Origin: Hyphomicrobium sp.
Lineage (GTDB): Bacteria; Pseudomonadota; Alphaproteobacteria; Rhizobiales; Hyphomicrobiaceae
Assembly: GCA_030148725.1 (NCBI GenBank)
Contig: JASBSU010000012.1
Span: 62,001-126,000 of the forward strand
DNA: 64,000 nucleotides
Direction: 5' to 3'
The notes under the pieces are model-generated. The model searched no databases and was not told where the DNA came from. It saw nothing but the letters and a program-made list of their open reading frames with translations. A program made the translations under genes and the position numbers. Positions 17,409 to 28,568 of the stretch are shown piece by piece (position 1 is the first letter of the stretch; every line of letters starts with the position of its first letter).

Positions 17409-19142
17409 TTGCAGCAGCCCGTCGACATGAATGGAAATGAGCAGCCCCGCGACTCGAGCGCCGAGACCGCGCCGCGCGCAGCCAATGGCCCGCTGCGCAC
17501 GCTCATCGCCACCGCTGCGATGGCGCTTTTCTTCATGGCGATCGGCGCTCAGCTCGTACGTCTCGCCCTGATGGGTCTCGGCGATGGATCGATCTCGCTC
17601 AACGAAGCCGTCGCACAGAGCTTCGCGCGTCCCGACATAGTCGACCGCAACGGGCGCCTGCTCGCCACCGACGTCGAAGCCTATTCGCTGTTTGCCGATC
17701 CCGCGCGCGTCATCGATCGCGACGAGGTTGTCGAGAAGCTCGCGGTCGTCTTCCCTGATCTCGACCGCGCCGCACTGCGCCGCGACCTGTCCGATCGCAA
17801 TCGCCGCTTCGTGTGGGTGCGCCGGCTGCTGTCGCCGCGTACCGCGCAGCAGGTGCATGAGTTGGGCCTGCCCGGCCTCGACTTCCGTCGCGAGTTGCGG
17901 CGCGCCTATCCGGGTGGCAAGCTCGCCGGGCATCTCCTCGGCCATGTCAACATCGACAACAAAGGCGTCGCCGGCATCGAGCGGTACGTCGACGAAGTGG
18001 TCGGCGTGGAATCCGTTCAAGGCGCGACGCTTGCCGAGCGCCCGCCGGTGCGATTGTCGATCGACATCGGGGTACAGCACGCCGTCGAAGCTGAACTCGC
18101 CGATGCCGTGCAGCGCTTCGAGGCGCAGGGCGCAGCGGCGATCGTGCTCGATGTGGGCACGGGCGAGGTGATGGCATCCGCATCGCTTCCGACCGTTGAT
18201 CCGGGCCAGCCGTCGACCAGCCTCGGCAACCTCGACAAGGTCGCCGGCTCGACGTTCGAACTCGGCTCCGTATTCAAGACGCTCACCATCGCGATGGCGC
18301 TCGACAGCGGTTTGGCGACGCCCGAGACGGTGCTCGACGTTCGCAAGGAACTCACCGCCGGCCGCTTCACGATCAAGGATCTGCATCCGCTGCGCCGGCC
18401 TTTGTCGGTCGCGGAGGTCTTTCTGCACTCCTCGAACGTCGGCTCGGCGATGTTGGCAACACAGGCCGGCGCACAGCGCTTCCAGGATTTTCTGCGCCAG
18501 ATGCAGCTGCTTGGGCCCATGCGGACCGAGGCCGGCCCGATTGCGCCGCCTCAGCTCCCGCAGCGCTGGGGCGACGTTGAAACGATGACCACCGCTTACG
18601 GCCACGGCATTGCGCTGGCGCCGCTGCAGTTTGCGGCCGCCGCGGCGAGCGTCGTCAACGGCGGCCACAAAGTGACGCCCACGTTCGTCAAGCGCCCCGA
18701 AGATTCCGGCATTGCCGAAATCCCGGTGCTCTCCGCCAACACGAGCGCGACGATGCGCACGCTCATGCGTCGCAACGTCGCCGAGCGCGCCGGGACAGGC
18801 AAACGCGCCGAGGTGGCGGGCTACGAGGTGGGCGGCAAGACGGGCACCGCGGAAATGCCGGGTGTCGGTGGGTATCGCGAAAAAGCCGTGATCTCCTCGT
18901 TCCTTTCCGCGTTCCCGATGTCCAAGCCGCGCTATCTTGTCTTTGTGCTTCTCTTCGAGCCTAAGGGCACAACGGAGTCTGGCGGCGAGGTGCTCGCCTC
19001 TCGCAATGCGGCCCCTACGGCCGGCCGTCTAATCTCGCGCATCGGACCATTGCTCGGCCTGCTTCCCACGCAGGCGGCGATACCAGGTGCGCCAGGGCTA
19101 GCGTTTGACGCATCTTCTGCTGCAAAATATGAGACGAGGTGA
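17409..19142 (+). CDS. ftsI: Septal peptidoglycan transpeptidase FtsI (PBP3)
   Basis: 577-aa class B penicillin-binding protein that crosslinks septal peptidoglycan. A membrane anchor lies at about residues 31-55, then the pedestal domain, then the transpeptidase with SVFK (catalytic Ser287), SSN at 341-343 and KTG at 477-479. The TTG start at 17409 has GGAAGGG at good spacing and lies one base after the ftsL stop; ATG 17427 is an alternative. It acts with FtsW, encoded further down the cluster. Confidence 0.97.
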   Translation: MQQPVDMNGNEQPRDSSAETAPRAANGPLRTLIATAAMALFFMAIGAQLVRLALMGLGDGSISLNEAVAQSFARPDIVDRNGRLLATDVEAYSLFADPARVIDRDEVVEKLAVVFPDLDRAALRRDLSDRNRRFVWVRRLLSPRTAQQVHELGLPGLDFRRELRRAYPGGKLAGHLLGHVNIDNKGVAGIERYVDEVVGVESVQGATLAERPPVRLSIDIGVQHAVEAELADAVQRFEAQGAAAIVLDVGTGEVMASASLPTVDPGQPSTSLGNLDKVAGSTFELGSVFKTLTIAMALDSGLATPETVLDVRKELTAGRFTIKDLHPLRRPLSVAEVFLHSSNVGSAMLATQAGAQRFQDFLRQMQLLGPMRTEAGPIAPPQLPQRWGDVETMTTAYGHGIALAPLQFAAAAASVVNGGHKVTPTFVKRPEDSGIAEIPVLSANTSATMRTLMRRNVAERAGTGKRAEVAGYEVGGKTGTAEMPGVGGYREKAVISSFLSAFPMSKPRYLVFVLLFEPKGTTESGGEVLASRNAAPTAGRLISRIGPLLGLLPTQAAIPGAPGLAFDASSAAKYETR

Positions 19143-19203
19143 GCCGTACCGCTCACCGAGGTGTCAGTACCGGCGTTGAGTTCCACCCAGCACCAGGAGA
19201 ACC

Positions 19204-20655
19204 ATGCTTCTCTCCTCGCTCATCGGAGCCGACGCCACCGCTCCGGCCGGCGCCGGACCCATCGAGGTCAAGGGCCTCACCTCCGACAGCCGCAACGTAG
19301 GTCCCGGTTTCGTTTTCGCCGCGCTCGCGGGCAGCCGGGCTGACGGCGCGCGTTTCATCGCCGACGCGGTGTCGAAAGGTGCCGTCGCCATCCTTGCCGC
19401 GCAGGATGCCGAGGTCGTCGGCACGGGGGATGTGCCGGTCGTACGCGCTGTGGAGCCGCGCCGCGCGCTCGCGTTGATGGCCGCGCGCTTCTTCGGCCTG
19501 CAGCAACCTGAAACGACCGTCGCCGTCACCGGCACCAGCGGCAAGACGTCGGTGGCGGACTTCACCCGCCAGATCTACGCCGCGCTCGGACGCAAGGCCG
19601 CCTCGCTCGGCACCATCGGCGTCGTCAAGCCGGGCGGTGCTGTCTACGGCTCGCTGACGACGCCCGACCCGGTCTCCCTGCACCGGACGCTCGCCGAGCT
19701 TGCCGCGGAAGGCATTACGCACCTCGCATTCGAAGCTTCGTCCCACGGCCTCGACCAGCATCGCCTCGACGGCGTACGCATCAAGGCAGCGGCTTTCACC
19801 AATCTCGGCCGTGACCACCTCGACTATCATCCGACCATCGAGGAATATCTCGCCGCCAAGTTGCGGCTCTTCACCGAATTGCTGCCCGAGGACGGCATCG
19901 CCGTCATCAACGCCGATGCCGACGGCGGCGACCGTGCCATCGCGGCGGCCGAGAATGCCGGCCGCGCGATCTTGACGGTCGGCCGTTCCGGCGAAGGTCT
20001 GAAGCTGGAGCGTCTGGTCCGCGAGGGCTTTGCGCAGCGCATGTCTGTCGCCCACGAGGGCCGCGTCTTTGACATCCGCCTGCCGCTGCTGGGCGACTAT
20101 CAGGCCGCGAACGCGCTCGTTGCGGCTGGTCTCGCCATTGCGACAGGCGAACTTGCCGGCCACGTGCTGCCGTCCCTGCAGGGCTTGAAGGGCGTCAAAG
20201 GCCGCCTCGAAATCATCGGCGAGATGCGCGGCGGCCTTGCGGTCGTCGATTATGCGCACAAGCCCGAAGCACTCGCCGCCGTGCTCGATGCGCTGCGCCC
20301 GTTCGCAACCGGCAGGCTCATCTGCGTCATGGGCTGTGGCGGCGACCGCGACAAAGGCAAGCGGCCGATCATGGGCGCCATCGCCGTCGAGAAATCGGAT
20401 GTCGTCATTGTCACCGACGACAACCCGCGTACCGAGGATCCGCGCACCATTCGCGCCGAGATCTTGGTAGCCGCTCCTGGCGCCACCGAGATCGGCGACC
20501 GCGCCGAGGCCATAGCCGCCGCCGTCGCCATGCTCGGCCAAGGCGACGTGGTGGTCGTCGCGGGCAAGGGCCACGAGACGGGGCAGATCGTCGGCGAAAA
20601 AGTCTTGCCGTTTTCCGACCATGACGAAGTCCAAAAAGCACTGGAGCGCGGTTGA
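19204..20655 (+). CDS. murE: UDP-MurNAc-tripeptide synthetase MurE (meso-DAP adding)
   Basis: 483-aa Mur ligase adding the third stem residue to UDP-MurNAc-L-Ala-D-Glu. ATP-binding loop GTSGKTS is at 110-116. The motif DNPR at 406-409 is the known marker for meso-diaminopimelate specificity, so the cell wall should be of the DAP type. CAGGAGA precedes the ATG. murF follows after three bases, so the two are coupled. Confidence 0.97.
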   Translation: MLLSSLIGADATAPAGAGPIEVKGLTSDSRNVGPGFVFAALAGSRADGARFIADAVSKGAVAILAAQDAEVVGTGDVPVVRAVEPRRALALMAARFFGLQQPETTVAVTGTSGKTSVADFTRQIYAALGRKAASLGTIGVVKPGGAVYGSLTTPDPVSLHRTLAELAAEGITHLAFEASSHGLDQHRLDGVRIKAAAFTNLGRDHLDYHPTIEEYLAAKLRLFTELLPEDGIAVINADADGGDRAIAAAENAGRAILTVGRSGEGLKLERLVREGFAQRMSVAHEGRVFDIRLPLLGDYQAANALVAAGLAIATGELAGHVLPSLQGLKGVKGRLEIIGEMRGGLAVVDYAHKPEALAAVLDALRPFATGRLICVMGCGGDRDKGKRPIMGAIAVEKSDVVIVTDDNPRTEDPRTIRAEILVAAPGATEIGDRAEAIAAAVAMLGQGDVVVVAGKGHETGQIVGEKVLPFSDHDEVQKALERG

Positions 20656-20658
20656 TCC

Positions 20659-22065
20659 ATGACGGGCGCACTCTGGACCTGGGACAACCTTGTGCCGGCT
20701 GCCATCGGCGTGGCCGACGGCACGCCGGGCGTTCCGATCACCGGCTTTTCCATCGACACGCGCTCGCTCGAACCCGGAGAGGTGTTCGTGGCCTTGCGTG
20801 ACGTGCGCGATGGCCACGACTTCGTGCTGGAAGCTTTCCGCAAAGGGGCTGCAGCCGCGCTAGTGTCGGTCGACTACAAGCGCGTTGCAGGCGACGGCCC
20901 GCTCTTGCGCGTCTCCGAGCCGCTGCAGGGATTGCGCGACATCGCTGCTGCCGCCCGCCGCCGCACCGACGCCCGCATCGTTGCTGTGACCGGCAGCGTC
21001 GGCAAGACCGGCACCAAGGAGGCCCTGCGCGCCTGCCTGTCGCGCCTCGGTCCGACGCACGCCGCCGAGAAATCGTTCAATAACCACTGGGGCGTCCCGC
21101 TGACGCTCGCCCGCATGCCCGCCGGCGTCCGTTTCGGCGTGTTCGAGATCGGCATGAACCATGCCGGCGAGATCACCCCGCTCACCGCGCTCGTCCGCCC
21201 CCACGTTGCCATCGTCACGACGGTCGGCCCGGTGCACCTGGAATTCTTCGGCACCACCGACAAGATCGCCGAGGCGAAGGCCGAGATATTCGGCGGCCTC
21301 GAACCCGGTGGCGTCGCCATCCTGAATCGCGACAACGAGCACTATGACCTGCTGGCGCAGCGCGCCCGCGAGCACGGCGCCCGCATCGTTTCCTTCGGGC
21401 GCCATGAAAACGCCGACGTCCGCCCCGAAGTGTTCTCCCTCGATGCCGAGGGAACCGACATCGTCGTTGAGGTTGGCGGGCGGCGCGTTGCTTATCGCGT
21501 CGGCGCTCCGGGGGCGCACATTGCGCAGAACTCTCTTGCAGTTGTCGCCGCGCTCGACGCGCTTGGCGCCGATGTCGAGAAGGCCGTCGGCGCGCTGGCC
21601 GAAACGCGCGCGCCCAAGGGGCGAGGCGAGCGGCGGGAAATCAGCGTTCCGGGCGGGTCCATCCTTGTGATCGATGAAAGCTACAACGCCAATCCGGCCT
21701 CCATGCGCTCCGCGCTGGCTGCGATGGCGACCGTCCCGCGCGAGAAATTTCCTCGCCGGATCGCGGTGTTGGGCGACATGCTGGAGCTCGGGGAGAACTC
21801 CGGGAGCTTGCACGCTGCGCTCAATGAACCGGTTGACGCAGCCAAGGTCGATCTGGTCTTTGCCTGTGGCGAAAGCATGCAGCGTCTCTTCGAGGCGCTG
21901 CCTGCTGGACGACGCGGATCCTGGGCACCGAAGTCGGAGGGCATCGCCGCGGCCTTGGAGAATGAGGTGCGCGCGGGTGACGTCGTCATGATCAAGGGCT
22001 CGCTCGGCTCGCGCATGGCGCCGCTTGTCGACGCGCTGCTGGCGCGGGACGAGCGACGCAAGTAG
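20659..22065 (+). CDS. murF: UDP-MurNAc-tripeptide:D-Ala-D-Ala ligase MurF
   Basis: 468-aa Mur ligase that attaches D-Ala-D-Ala, completing the pentapeptide. The ATP loop GSVGKTGTKE is at 112-121, followed by the Mur ligase middle-domain blocks FNNHWGVPLTLA and FEIGMNHAGEI. The C-terminal domain carries DESYNANPASMRSAL and VLGDMLELG. It receives its dipeptide from Ddl, encoded later in the same cluster. Confidence 0.97.
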   Translation: MTGALWTWDNLVPAAIGVADGTPGVPITGFSIDTRSLEPGEVFVALRDVRDGHDFVLEAFRKGAAAALVSVDYKRVAGDGPLLRVSEPLQGLRDIAAAARRRTDARIVAVTGSVGKTGTKEALRACLSRLGPTHAAEKSFNNHWGVPLTLARMPAGVRFGVFEIGMNHAGEITPLTALVRPHVAIVTTVGPVHLEFFGTTDKIAEAKAEIFGGLEPGGVAILNRDNEHYDLLAQRAREHGARIVSFGRHENADVRPEVFSLDAEGTDIVVEVGGRRVAYRVGAPGAHIAQNSLAVVAALDALGADVEKAVGALAETRAPKGRGERREISVPGGSILVIDESYNANPASMRSALAAMATVPREKFPRRIAVLGDMLELGENSGSLHAALNEPVDAAKVDLVFACGESMQRLFEALPAGRRGSWAPKSEGIAAALENEVRAGDVVMIKGSLGSRMAPLVDALLARDERRK

Positions 22066-22125
22066 GCCGCGACCGGCCGGCTATGCGGTACTGACGGGGT
22101 GGCTTGAAGCCGTTCGGAGTGTGGA

Positions 22126-23208
22126 ATGCTTTATGAGCTCGTGAACCTCAGCGACCAGATCGGGGTCCTGAACGTTTTCAAATACATCACCTTCCGAACC
22201 GGCGGCGCCATCTTCACGGCGCTGCTTTTCGTCATGCTGTTCGGCCCCGGTATCATCGACCTCTTGCGCGTCAAGCAGGGCAAAGGCCAGCCGATCCGCG
22301 ACGACGGCCCCAAGACCCATCTCGCCAAGGTCGGCACGCCGACCATGGGCGGCCTCATGATCCTGGCCGGCGTCACGGTCTCGACGCTGCTCTGGGCGAA
22401 CCTGCAGAACCCCTACATCTGGATCGTGCTCGGTGTGACGCTGGGTTACGGCGCCATCGGCTTTTACGACGACTATCTGAAGGTGAAGCGCCGCACATCG
22501 TCGGGCTTCTCCAGCCGCATGCGCCTGGGTCTCGAACTGCTCATCGCCGCCATTGCGACGGCGTTCGTCATGTATTTGGGGCCTCCGGAGATCAGCAAGT
22601 CGCTGACGCTGCCCTTCTTCAAGAACCTGATCGTCGAGATGGGCCCGTTCTTCGTGCTGGTTGGCGTCCTGACCATCGCCGGCGCTGGCAACGCCGTGAA
22701 CCTCACCGACGGCCTCGACGGCCTCGCCATCGTCCCCGTGATGATTGCCGCGGCAACGTTCGGCCTCATCGCCTACCTCATCGGTAATGCCAAGTTCGCC
22801 CAATATCTGCAGGTGCACTACGTCGCCGGCACCGGCGAACTGGCGGTCATCTGCGGCGCGCTCATCGGCGCCGGCCTCGGCTTCCTGTGGTTCAACGCGC
22901 CCCCGGCCATGATCTTCATGGGCGACACCGGCTCGCTGGCTCTGGGCGGTGCACTGGGCGCCATCGCGGTGGCGACTAAGCACGAGGTGGTCCTCGCCAT
23001 CGTCGGCGGACTGTTCGTCTTGGAGACGCTGTCGGTCATCATCCAGGTCGCGTCCTACAAAATGACCGGCAAGCGTGTGTTCCGCATGGCTCCGCTGCAT
23101 CATCACTACGAGCAGCAGGGCTGGCAGGAATCGACTGTGGTGGTGCGCTTCTGGATCATTTCCGTGATCCTCGCGCTCGTGGGCCTTGCCACATTGAAGC
23201 TGCGCTGA
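22126..23208 (+). CDS. mraY: Phospho-MurNAc-pentapeptide translocase MraY
   Basis: 360-aa inner-membrane enzyme that transfers phospho-MurNAc-pentapeptide to undecaprenyl phosphate, giving lipid I. About ten membrane segments are seen. Active-site blocks are present: FYDDYLK (the DDxxK motif), [24 protein letters not shown] and the histidine motif PLHHHYE near the C-terminus. It follows murF by 60 bp. Confidence 0.98.
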   Translation: MLYELVNLSDQIGVLNVFKYITFRTGGAIFTALLFVMLFGPGIIDLLRVKQGKGQPIRDDGPKTHLAKVGTPTMGGLMILAGVTVSTLLWANLQNPYIWIVLGVTLGYGAIGFYDDYLKVKRRTSSGFSSRMRLGLELLIAAIATAFVMYLGPPEISKSLTLPFFKNLIVEMGPFFVLVGVLTIAGAGNAVNLTDGLDGLAIVPVMIAAATFGLIAYLIGNAKFAQYLQVHYVAGTGELAVICGALIGAGLGFLWFNAPPAMIFMGDTGSLALGGALGAIAVATKHEVVLAIVGGLFVLETLSVIIQVASYKMTGKRVFRMAPLHHHYEQQGWQESTVVVRFWIISVILALVGLATLKLR

Positions 23209-23258
23209 CGGCACGGCCGTAGCACTATTGTGTCACCAGTTGCGGTAGTTTGGCGGCC

Positions 23259-24674
23259 ATGATTCGCATCACATCGTTTGCCGGCCGGAAAGTTGCGGTC
23301 TTCGGACTGGGCGCCTCGGGCATTGCCACCGCGAAAGCTCTTGTCGAAGGCGGCGCTGACGTCGTTGCCAGCGATGACAACGCGGCTGGCGTCAAGGCGG
23401 CAGCCGAAGCCGGCCTCAAGACGGCAGACCTGAAGGACGCCAATTGGGCGATCTTCTCCGCGCTCGTCCTTGCGCCCGGCGTACCGCTCACGCATCCCGA
23501 GCCGCACTGGGCGGTGCGTGCCGCCAAACTCGCTGGCGTCGAGGTGATCGGCGACCTGGAGCTGTTCGCGCGCGAACGGCGCCTGCAATCTTTCGACGTG
23601 CCGCTCATCTGCATCACCGGCACCAACGGCAAGTCGACAACCACGGCCCTCACCGCCCACATCCTCAAGGAGGCGGGGCGCGATACGCAGGTGGGCGGCA
23701 ACATCGGCACCGCCATGCTGCTGCTGGAGCCGTTCGCACCGGGACGCCATTACGTCATCGAATGCTCGTCCTATCAGATCGATCTGGCGCCGAGCATCGA
23801 TGCGTCGGTTGGCGTGCTGCTGAACGTGACACCCGACCACCTCGACCGCCACGGCACGATCCACAACTACGCCGCTGTGAAGGCACAACTCGTGTACGGC
23901 GCAGACAAGGCCGTCGTCGGCATTGATGATAGCTACTGCCGAACGATTGCCGACAAGGCGGTTGCCACCAAAGGCGCCGAAAACGTCCTGCGCATCTCGG
24001 CCAAGCCCGATGCCGCGAGCGATGTCGGCGTCGACGGCGCGAAGGTGGTGCTGCGCCGCGGCGGCGCAAGCGAGGTGATCGCCGAGCTTTCCGGAATTGG
24101 TTCATTGCGCGGGTCGCACAACGCCGAGAACGCCTGTGCCGCGTCCGCCGCGCTATTGTCTCTGCCGCAGCCGTTGGCACCCGCCGAGATCGCGCGCTGC
24201 CTCAAGACGTTTCCGGGCCTTGCACACCGGATGGAGGAGCTCGGACACGCCGGCCGGACGCTGTTCGTCAACGACAGCAAGGCGACAAACGCCGATTCCA
24301 CTGAGAAGGCGTTGCTGTCCTTCCCCTCCAACATCTTCTGGATATTGGGCGGCAAGCCGAAGTCCGGCGGCATTGCACCGCTGACGCAATATTTCGACCG
24401 CGTCGCCAAGGCGTATCTCATTGGCGACGCGACAGAGGAGTTCGCGGCGACGCTCGATGGCCACGTTGCCTTCGAACGCTGCGGAACGCTCGAGGTCGCG
24501 ACCGCCGCCGCCGCCCGCGATGCCGCCGCCGCGACCGGCACCAGCGAGCCCGTCGTGCTGCTCTCCCCCGCCTGCGCCTCCTTCGACCAGTTCCGCAATT
24601 TCGAAGTCCGCGGCGATCACTTCCGCGCCCTCGTCAAAGCGCTCGCCGGCATCGAGATGAAGCGAGGCGGCTGA
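23259..24674 (+). CDS. murD: UDP-MurNAc-L-Ala:D-Glu ligase MurD
   Basis: 471-aa Mur ligase adding D-glutamate. It has an N-terminal Rossmann-like domain ([17 protein letters not shown]), the ATP loop GTNGKST at 121-127, [11 protein letters not shown], and a C-terminal domain with [15 protein letters not shown] and ILGG. ATG 23259 was preferred over an in-frame TTG nine bases upstream, since homology starts just after it. Confidence 0.96.
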   Translation: MIRITSFAGRKVAVFGLGASGIATAKALVEGGADVVASDDNAAGVKAAAEAGLKTADLKDANWAIFSALVLAPGVPLTHPEPHWAVRAAKLAGVEVIGDLELFARERRLQSFDVPLICITGTNGKSTTTALTAHILKEAGRDTQVGGNIGTAMLLLEPFAPGRHYVIECSSYQIDLAPSIDASVGVLLNVTPDHLDRHGTIHNYAAVKAQLVYGADKAVVGIDDSYCRTIADKAVATKGAENVLRISAKPDAASDVGVDGAKVVLRRGGASEVIAELSGIGSLRGSHNAENACAASAALLSLPQPLAPAEIARCLKTFPGLAHRMEELGHAGRTLFVNDSKATNADSTEKALLSFPSNIFWILGGKPKSGGIAPLTQYFDRVAKAYLIGDATEEFAATLDGHVAFERCGTLEVATAAAARDAAAATGTSEPVVLLSPACASFDQFRNFEVRGDHFRALVKALAGIEMKRGG

Positions 24675-24723
24675 TGGTCTCCATCTTCCGCGCTCGAAGC
24701 ACGAACGGCCCCGTGGGGCTCCT

Positions 24724-25902
24724 ATGAGGCTCTCGCGCGCCGACCGGAGCCGTGTCGCCGACTGGTGGTTCACCGTCGACCACGTGCTCGTCGGCGCGAT
24801 ACTGGCGCTCGTTGTGGCAGGTATGGTGCTGTCGCTTGCAGCAAGTCCGGCAGTCGCCATTCGCAAAGGGCTGCCGACCTACTACTTCGTCGAGCGCCAC
24901 CTGATCTTCTCCGTGCTCGGCGTCGTCATCATGCTGGCGGTGTCACTATGCACCCCGCGGGGCGTGCGCCGCTTGGCACTCGGCCTGTTCGCCGTTGCCG
25001 CTGCTGGCCTTGTCGCCGTCCACTTCATCGGCCCTGAGATCAACGGCGCACGCCGCTGGCTGTCGATCGCTGGCCACTCGATCCAGCCCTCCGAGTTTGC
25101 CAAGCCCGGCTTCGTGGTCATTTCCGCCTGGCTGTTTGCCGAAAGCCAGCGACGCCGCGACATGCCGGCGCTGCCGCTCGCCATTCTGCTCGCACTTTGC
25201 GTAACGGGGCTTTTGCTGTCGGAGCCCGACGTCGGCCAGACGCTGCTCGTCAGCATGGTCTGGGGCACGCTCTACTACCTCTCGGGACAGGCGCTTCTGG
25301 GTGCCGGCATCATCGCCCTATTCGGCGCCATGGGCTTCGCCTTCGCCTATTCGACGTTCAGCCACGTGCGCTATCGGCTCGACAAGTTCTTCGCGCCGAC
25401 CCCGGGCGACAACTCGCAGCTCGACCGCGCGATGAAATCGTTCTCCGAGGGCGGTTTCCTGGGCCGTGGCCCTGGCGAGGGCACCATCAAGAACGCCCTG
25501 CCGGACGCCCACACGGACTTCATCTTCGCCGTCGTCGCGGAGGAGTATGGCGTCATCGCCTGCCTGGTGCTGCTCGGCCTGTTTGCCTTCATCGTCATGC
25601 GCGCCCTCATCGCCGCGGCGCAGGAGCGTGACGCCGCAACGCGCCTGTCGATCCAGGGGCTTGCGCTGCTGTTCGGCATCCAGGCGCTGATCAACATGGG
25701 CGTCAACGTCGGGCTGCTGCCGGCCAAGGGCATGACGCTGCCGTTCATTTCCTCCGGCGGCTCGTCGATGATCGCCGTATCTATCACCCTCGGCATGCTG
25801 CTCGCGCTGACGCGCCATCGTCCGCACGTTGCGCGCGTGAAGAAGCCGCCATTACTCAACGATGTTGCCGGGCTGCCGGCGACAGGTCAGGTGCAGAAGT
25901 GA
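24724..25902 (+). CDS. ftsW: Septal peptidoglycan polymerase FtsW (SEDS)
   Basis: 392-aa SEDS-family glycosyltransferase with about ten membrane segments. It polymerises lipid II at the septum together with FtsI. Typical SEDS blocks are INGARRWLSI, GHSIQPSEFAK, LSEPDVGQTLLV, DFIFAVVAEEYG and GMTLPFISSGGSSM. The stop overlaps the GTG start of murG by four bases. Confidence 0.97.
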   Translation: MRLSRADRSRVADWWFTVDHVLVGAILALVVAGMVLSLAASPAVAIRKGLPTYYFVERHLIFSVLGVVIMLAVSLCTPRGVRRLALGLFAVAAAGLVAVHFIGPEINGARRWLSIAGHSIQPSEFAKPGFVVISAWLFAESQRRRDMPALPLAILLALCVTGLLLSEPDVGQTLLVSMVWGTLYYLSGQALLGAGIIALFGAMGFAFAYSTFSHVRYRLDKFFAPTPGDNSQLDRAMKSFSEGGFLGRGPGEGTIKNALPDAHTDFIFAVVAEEYGVIACLVLLGLFAFIVMRALIAAAQERDAATRLSIQGLALLFGIQALINMGVNVGLLPAKGMTLPFISSGGSSMIAVSITLGMLLALTRHRPHVARVKKPPLLNDVAGLPATGQVQK

Positions 25903-27008
25903 AGAGCAACAACAAATCGGTGCTGCTGGCTGCCGGCGGCACGGGCGGCCACTTGTTCCCCGCGCAGGCCCTGGCGGAGGAGCTGGCGCGACGGGGCATC
26001 CCCGTCGACCTCGCGACCGACATGCGCGGCGACCGTTACGGCATGGGATTTCCGGCCCGCAGCGTGCACCGCCTGCCATCCGCCACGCTCGCATCGAAGT
26101 CGCCCGTCGCGCTCGCCCGCACGGCTTGGCTGCTCTCGCGCGGCCTCGGTTCGGCTTACGGGCTGCTCGGCAAGTTGAAGCCGGGAATCGTCGTCGGCTT
26201 CGGCGGCTATCCGACCTTCGCGCCCATCAAGGCCGCCCAGATCCGGCGCATCCCGACGCTGCTGCACGAGCAGAATGCCGTTCTCGGCCGCGCCAACAAG
26301 ATGCTGGCACCTGGCGTCAGCGGCATCGCGACGTCGTTTGCCTCCACGAAATACCTTTCGCCCGAACTCGCCTCGAAAGCGCGTCTCACCGGCAACCCGG
26401 TGCGCAGCGCGGTGATCGAGGCGGCCCGCCGTCCATATTGGCGTCCGGCACCGACCGGGAAACTCTCCCTGCTGGTGTTCGGTGGCAGCCAGGGCGCGCG
26501 CTTCTTCTCCGAGGCCGTCCCGCCTGCGCTGGCGCTGCTGCCGATGGAATTGCGCCATCGGCTGGAGGTCGTTCAGCAGGCGCGCGAGGAGGATGCCGAG
26601 GCGGTGTCGGCCGCATATCGCGCCCACGGTATCAATGCCGAGGTGTCGCACTTTTTCACGGATCTGCCAGAACGTATGGCGCGCGCGCATCTGGTCGTCG
26701 CCCGCTCCGGCGCCTCCACCGTCGCCGAGTTGACGGTCATCGGACGCCCGTCGATCCTCGTTCCGCTGCCGCACGCCCTCGACAACGACCAGCTCCAGAA
26801 TGCCGCGAGACTTGCCGAATCGGGTGCGGCTTGGTGTATCGAACAGAAGGATTTATCGGCCGAACGACTTGCGAACGATATTGGAACCTTGTTGGGTGAT
26901 GCTGACGCATTGGCGAAAGCCGCCGATGCCGCGAAAATGCTCGGCAGGCCGGACGCGGTGGGGCGACTGGCCGATCTGACCGAGGAGCTTATGCGTTCGG
27001 GGGCGTAG
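25899..27008 (+). CDS. murG: Lipid II synthase glycosyltransferase MurG
   Basis: 369-aa GT-B enzyme adding GlcNAc to lipid I at the inner face of the membrane. The N-terminal glycine loop GGTGGH (13-18) with FPA, the segment GFGGYPTFAPI, the block HEQNAVLGRANK and the nucleotide-sugar site VVARSGASTVAEL are all present. The GTG start overlaps the ftsW stop, indicating translational coupling. Confidence 0.97.
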   Translation: MKSNNKSVLLAAGGTGGHLFPAQALAEELARRGIPVDLATDMRGDRYGMGFPARSVHRLPSATLASKSPVALARTAWLLSRGLGSAYGLLGKLKPGIVVGFGGYPTFAPIKAAQIRRIPTLLHEQNAVLGRANKMLAPGVSGIATSFASTKYLSPELASKARLTGNPVRSAVIEAARRPYWRPAPTGKLSLLVFGGSQGARFFSEAVPPALALLPMELRHRLEVVQQAREEDAEAVSAAYRAHGINAEVSHFFTDLPERMARAHLVVARSGASTVAELTVIGRPSILVPLPHALDNDQLQNAARLAESGAAWCIEQKDLSAERLANDIGTLLGDADALAKAADAAKMLGRPDAVGRLADLTEELMRSGA

Positions 27009-27099
27009 GGTTACCGAAGGGGCGAGCGCTTCTCGTCGCCATAAGCGGGCCACGATGCTGGCAGCTATGGTCGGCGGTACAGGGACGAGGGACCAAACC

Positions 27100-28533
27100 A
27101 TGCAGATGCCCCGCGAAATCGGGACCTTCCACATCATCGGCATCGGCGGCATCGGGATGAGCGCCATCGCCGAGATTCTGCTGGCCAAGGGATATCAGGT
27201 CCAAGGCAGCGACCAGAAGGATTCCGCCAACGTCCGGCGCCTGCGCGCCAAGGGTGTTCGCGTGTTCATCGGCCACGATGCCGTCAACCTCGTCGGCGCC
27301 CGTTTTCTCGTCATCTCCAGTGCCGTCAAAGCCGGCAACCCGGAGCTGGAAGCCGCCCGCGCCAAAGGCATCCCCGTCATCCGCCGCGCCGAGATCCTTG
27401 CCGAGCTGATGCGCCTCTATTCGACCGTTTCCGTCACCGGCACGCACGGCAAGACGACGACGACATCGCTCATCGCCCACGTCTTCGCCACCGCCGGCGT
27501 CGACCCGACCGTCATCTCTGGCGGCATCATTCAGGATTGGGGCACCAACGCGCGTCTCGGCCAAGGCGACTGGATGATCGTCGAGGCCGACGAGAGCGAC
27601 GGCACGTTCGTGCGCCTGCCGACCCAGATCGGCATCGTCACCAACATCGACCCCGAGCACCTCGACCACTTCAAGACGGTCGAGAACATGCATCGCGAGT
27701 TCGAGAGCTTCTTCCGCAACATCCCGTTCTACGGCCTTGCCGTCACCTGCATCGACCATCCAGTGACGCGCGACATGGTCGAGCGGCTGCAGTTGCGCCG
27801 CGACGGCCGTCGCCTGCTGACCTACGGCACCACGCGCGGCGCCGACCTCGTTCTCACTGGCCTCGGCCAGGATCGTGGCGGCATCGTCATCGACGCCGAC
27901 CTCGGCGCCCGGGTGCGCGGTGGTGAGCGCCAGATTCGCGGCTGGACGATTCCGGTTGCCGGCGAGCACAACGCCCTCAACACACTGGCCGCCATCGCCG
28001 TCGCGAGCGAGGCCGGCATCCCTGACAACGCCATCCGCGCCGCGCTGTCGACCTTCACCGGCGTCAAACGCCGCTTCGAGCTGACCGGCACCTGGAATGG
28101 TGCATCGGTATTCGACGACTACGGCCACCACCCCACCGAGATCGCCGCCGTGCTCGCCGCCGCCCGCGCCCGTGCACGCGGCCGCGTCGTCGCCGTGTTC
28201 GAGCCGCATCGCTATTCGCGCGTCAACGATCTCTTCGGCGAGTTTTGCACCTGCTTCCGCGACGCGGACGCGGTCATCGTTGCACCGCTCTATTCCGCAG
28301 GTGAGGCGCCGATCCAGGGCATCGACCAGCACACGATCGCCGAGGGTATCCGCGCCACGGGGCATCCATCGGCGATGTCCATCGAGACGGTGCGCGATCT
28401 GGCGCCGCTCTTGCGTCACCACATCGGCCCAGGCGACATGGTCATGTGTCTTGGCGCCGGTACGTCGACCGAGTGGGCACATGCGCTGCCTGGCTGGCTC
28501 GCCGCCGACGAGCCGCGTCGCGCCAACGCTTGA
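27100..28533 (+). CDS. murC: UDP-MurNAc:L-alanine ligase MurC
   Basis: 477-aa first Mur ligase. The Rossmann block FHIIGIGGIGMSAIAEIL, the ATP loop GTHGKTTT (114-121), EADESDGTF, and the C-terminal DDYGHHPTEI and FEPHRYSR define it. ATG 27100 has GAGGGA eight bases upstream and gives the usual length; ATG 27055 would add an unconserved stretch. The 91-bp gap after murG is mostly G/C-rich with no clear signal. Confidence 0.97.
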   Translation: MQMPREIGTFHIIGIGGIGMSAIAEILLAKGYQVQGSDQKDSANVRRLRAKGVRVFIGHDAVNLVGARFLVISSAVKAGNPELEAARAKGIPVIRRAEILAELMRLYSTVSVTGTHGKTTTTSLIAHVFATAGVDPTVISGGIIQDWGTNARLGQGDWMIVEADESDGTFVRLPTQIGIVTNIDPEHLDHFKTVENMHREFESFFRNIPFYGLAVTCIDHPVTRDMVERLQLRRDGRRLLTYGTTRGADLVLTGLGQDRGGIVIDADLGARVRGGERQIRGWTIPVAGEHNALNTLAAIAVASEAGIPDNAIRAALSTFTGVKRRFELTGTWNGASVFDDYGHHPTEIAAVLAAARARARGRVVAVFEPHRYSRVNDLFGEFCTCFRDADAVIVAPLYSAGEAPIQGIDQHTIAEGIRATGHPSAMSIETVRDLAPLLRHHIGPGDMVMCLGAGTSTEWAHALPGWLAADEPRRANA

Positions 28534-28568
28534 GCTTCCAACGAACAACAAGATGCTGAGGCGCCGCG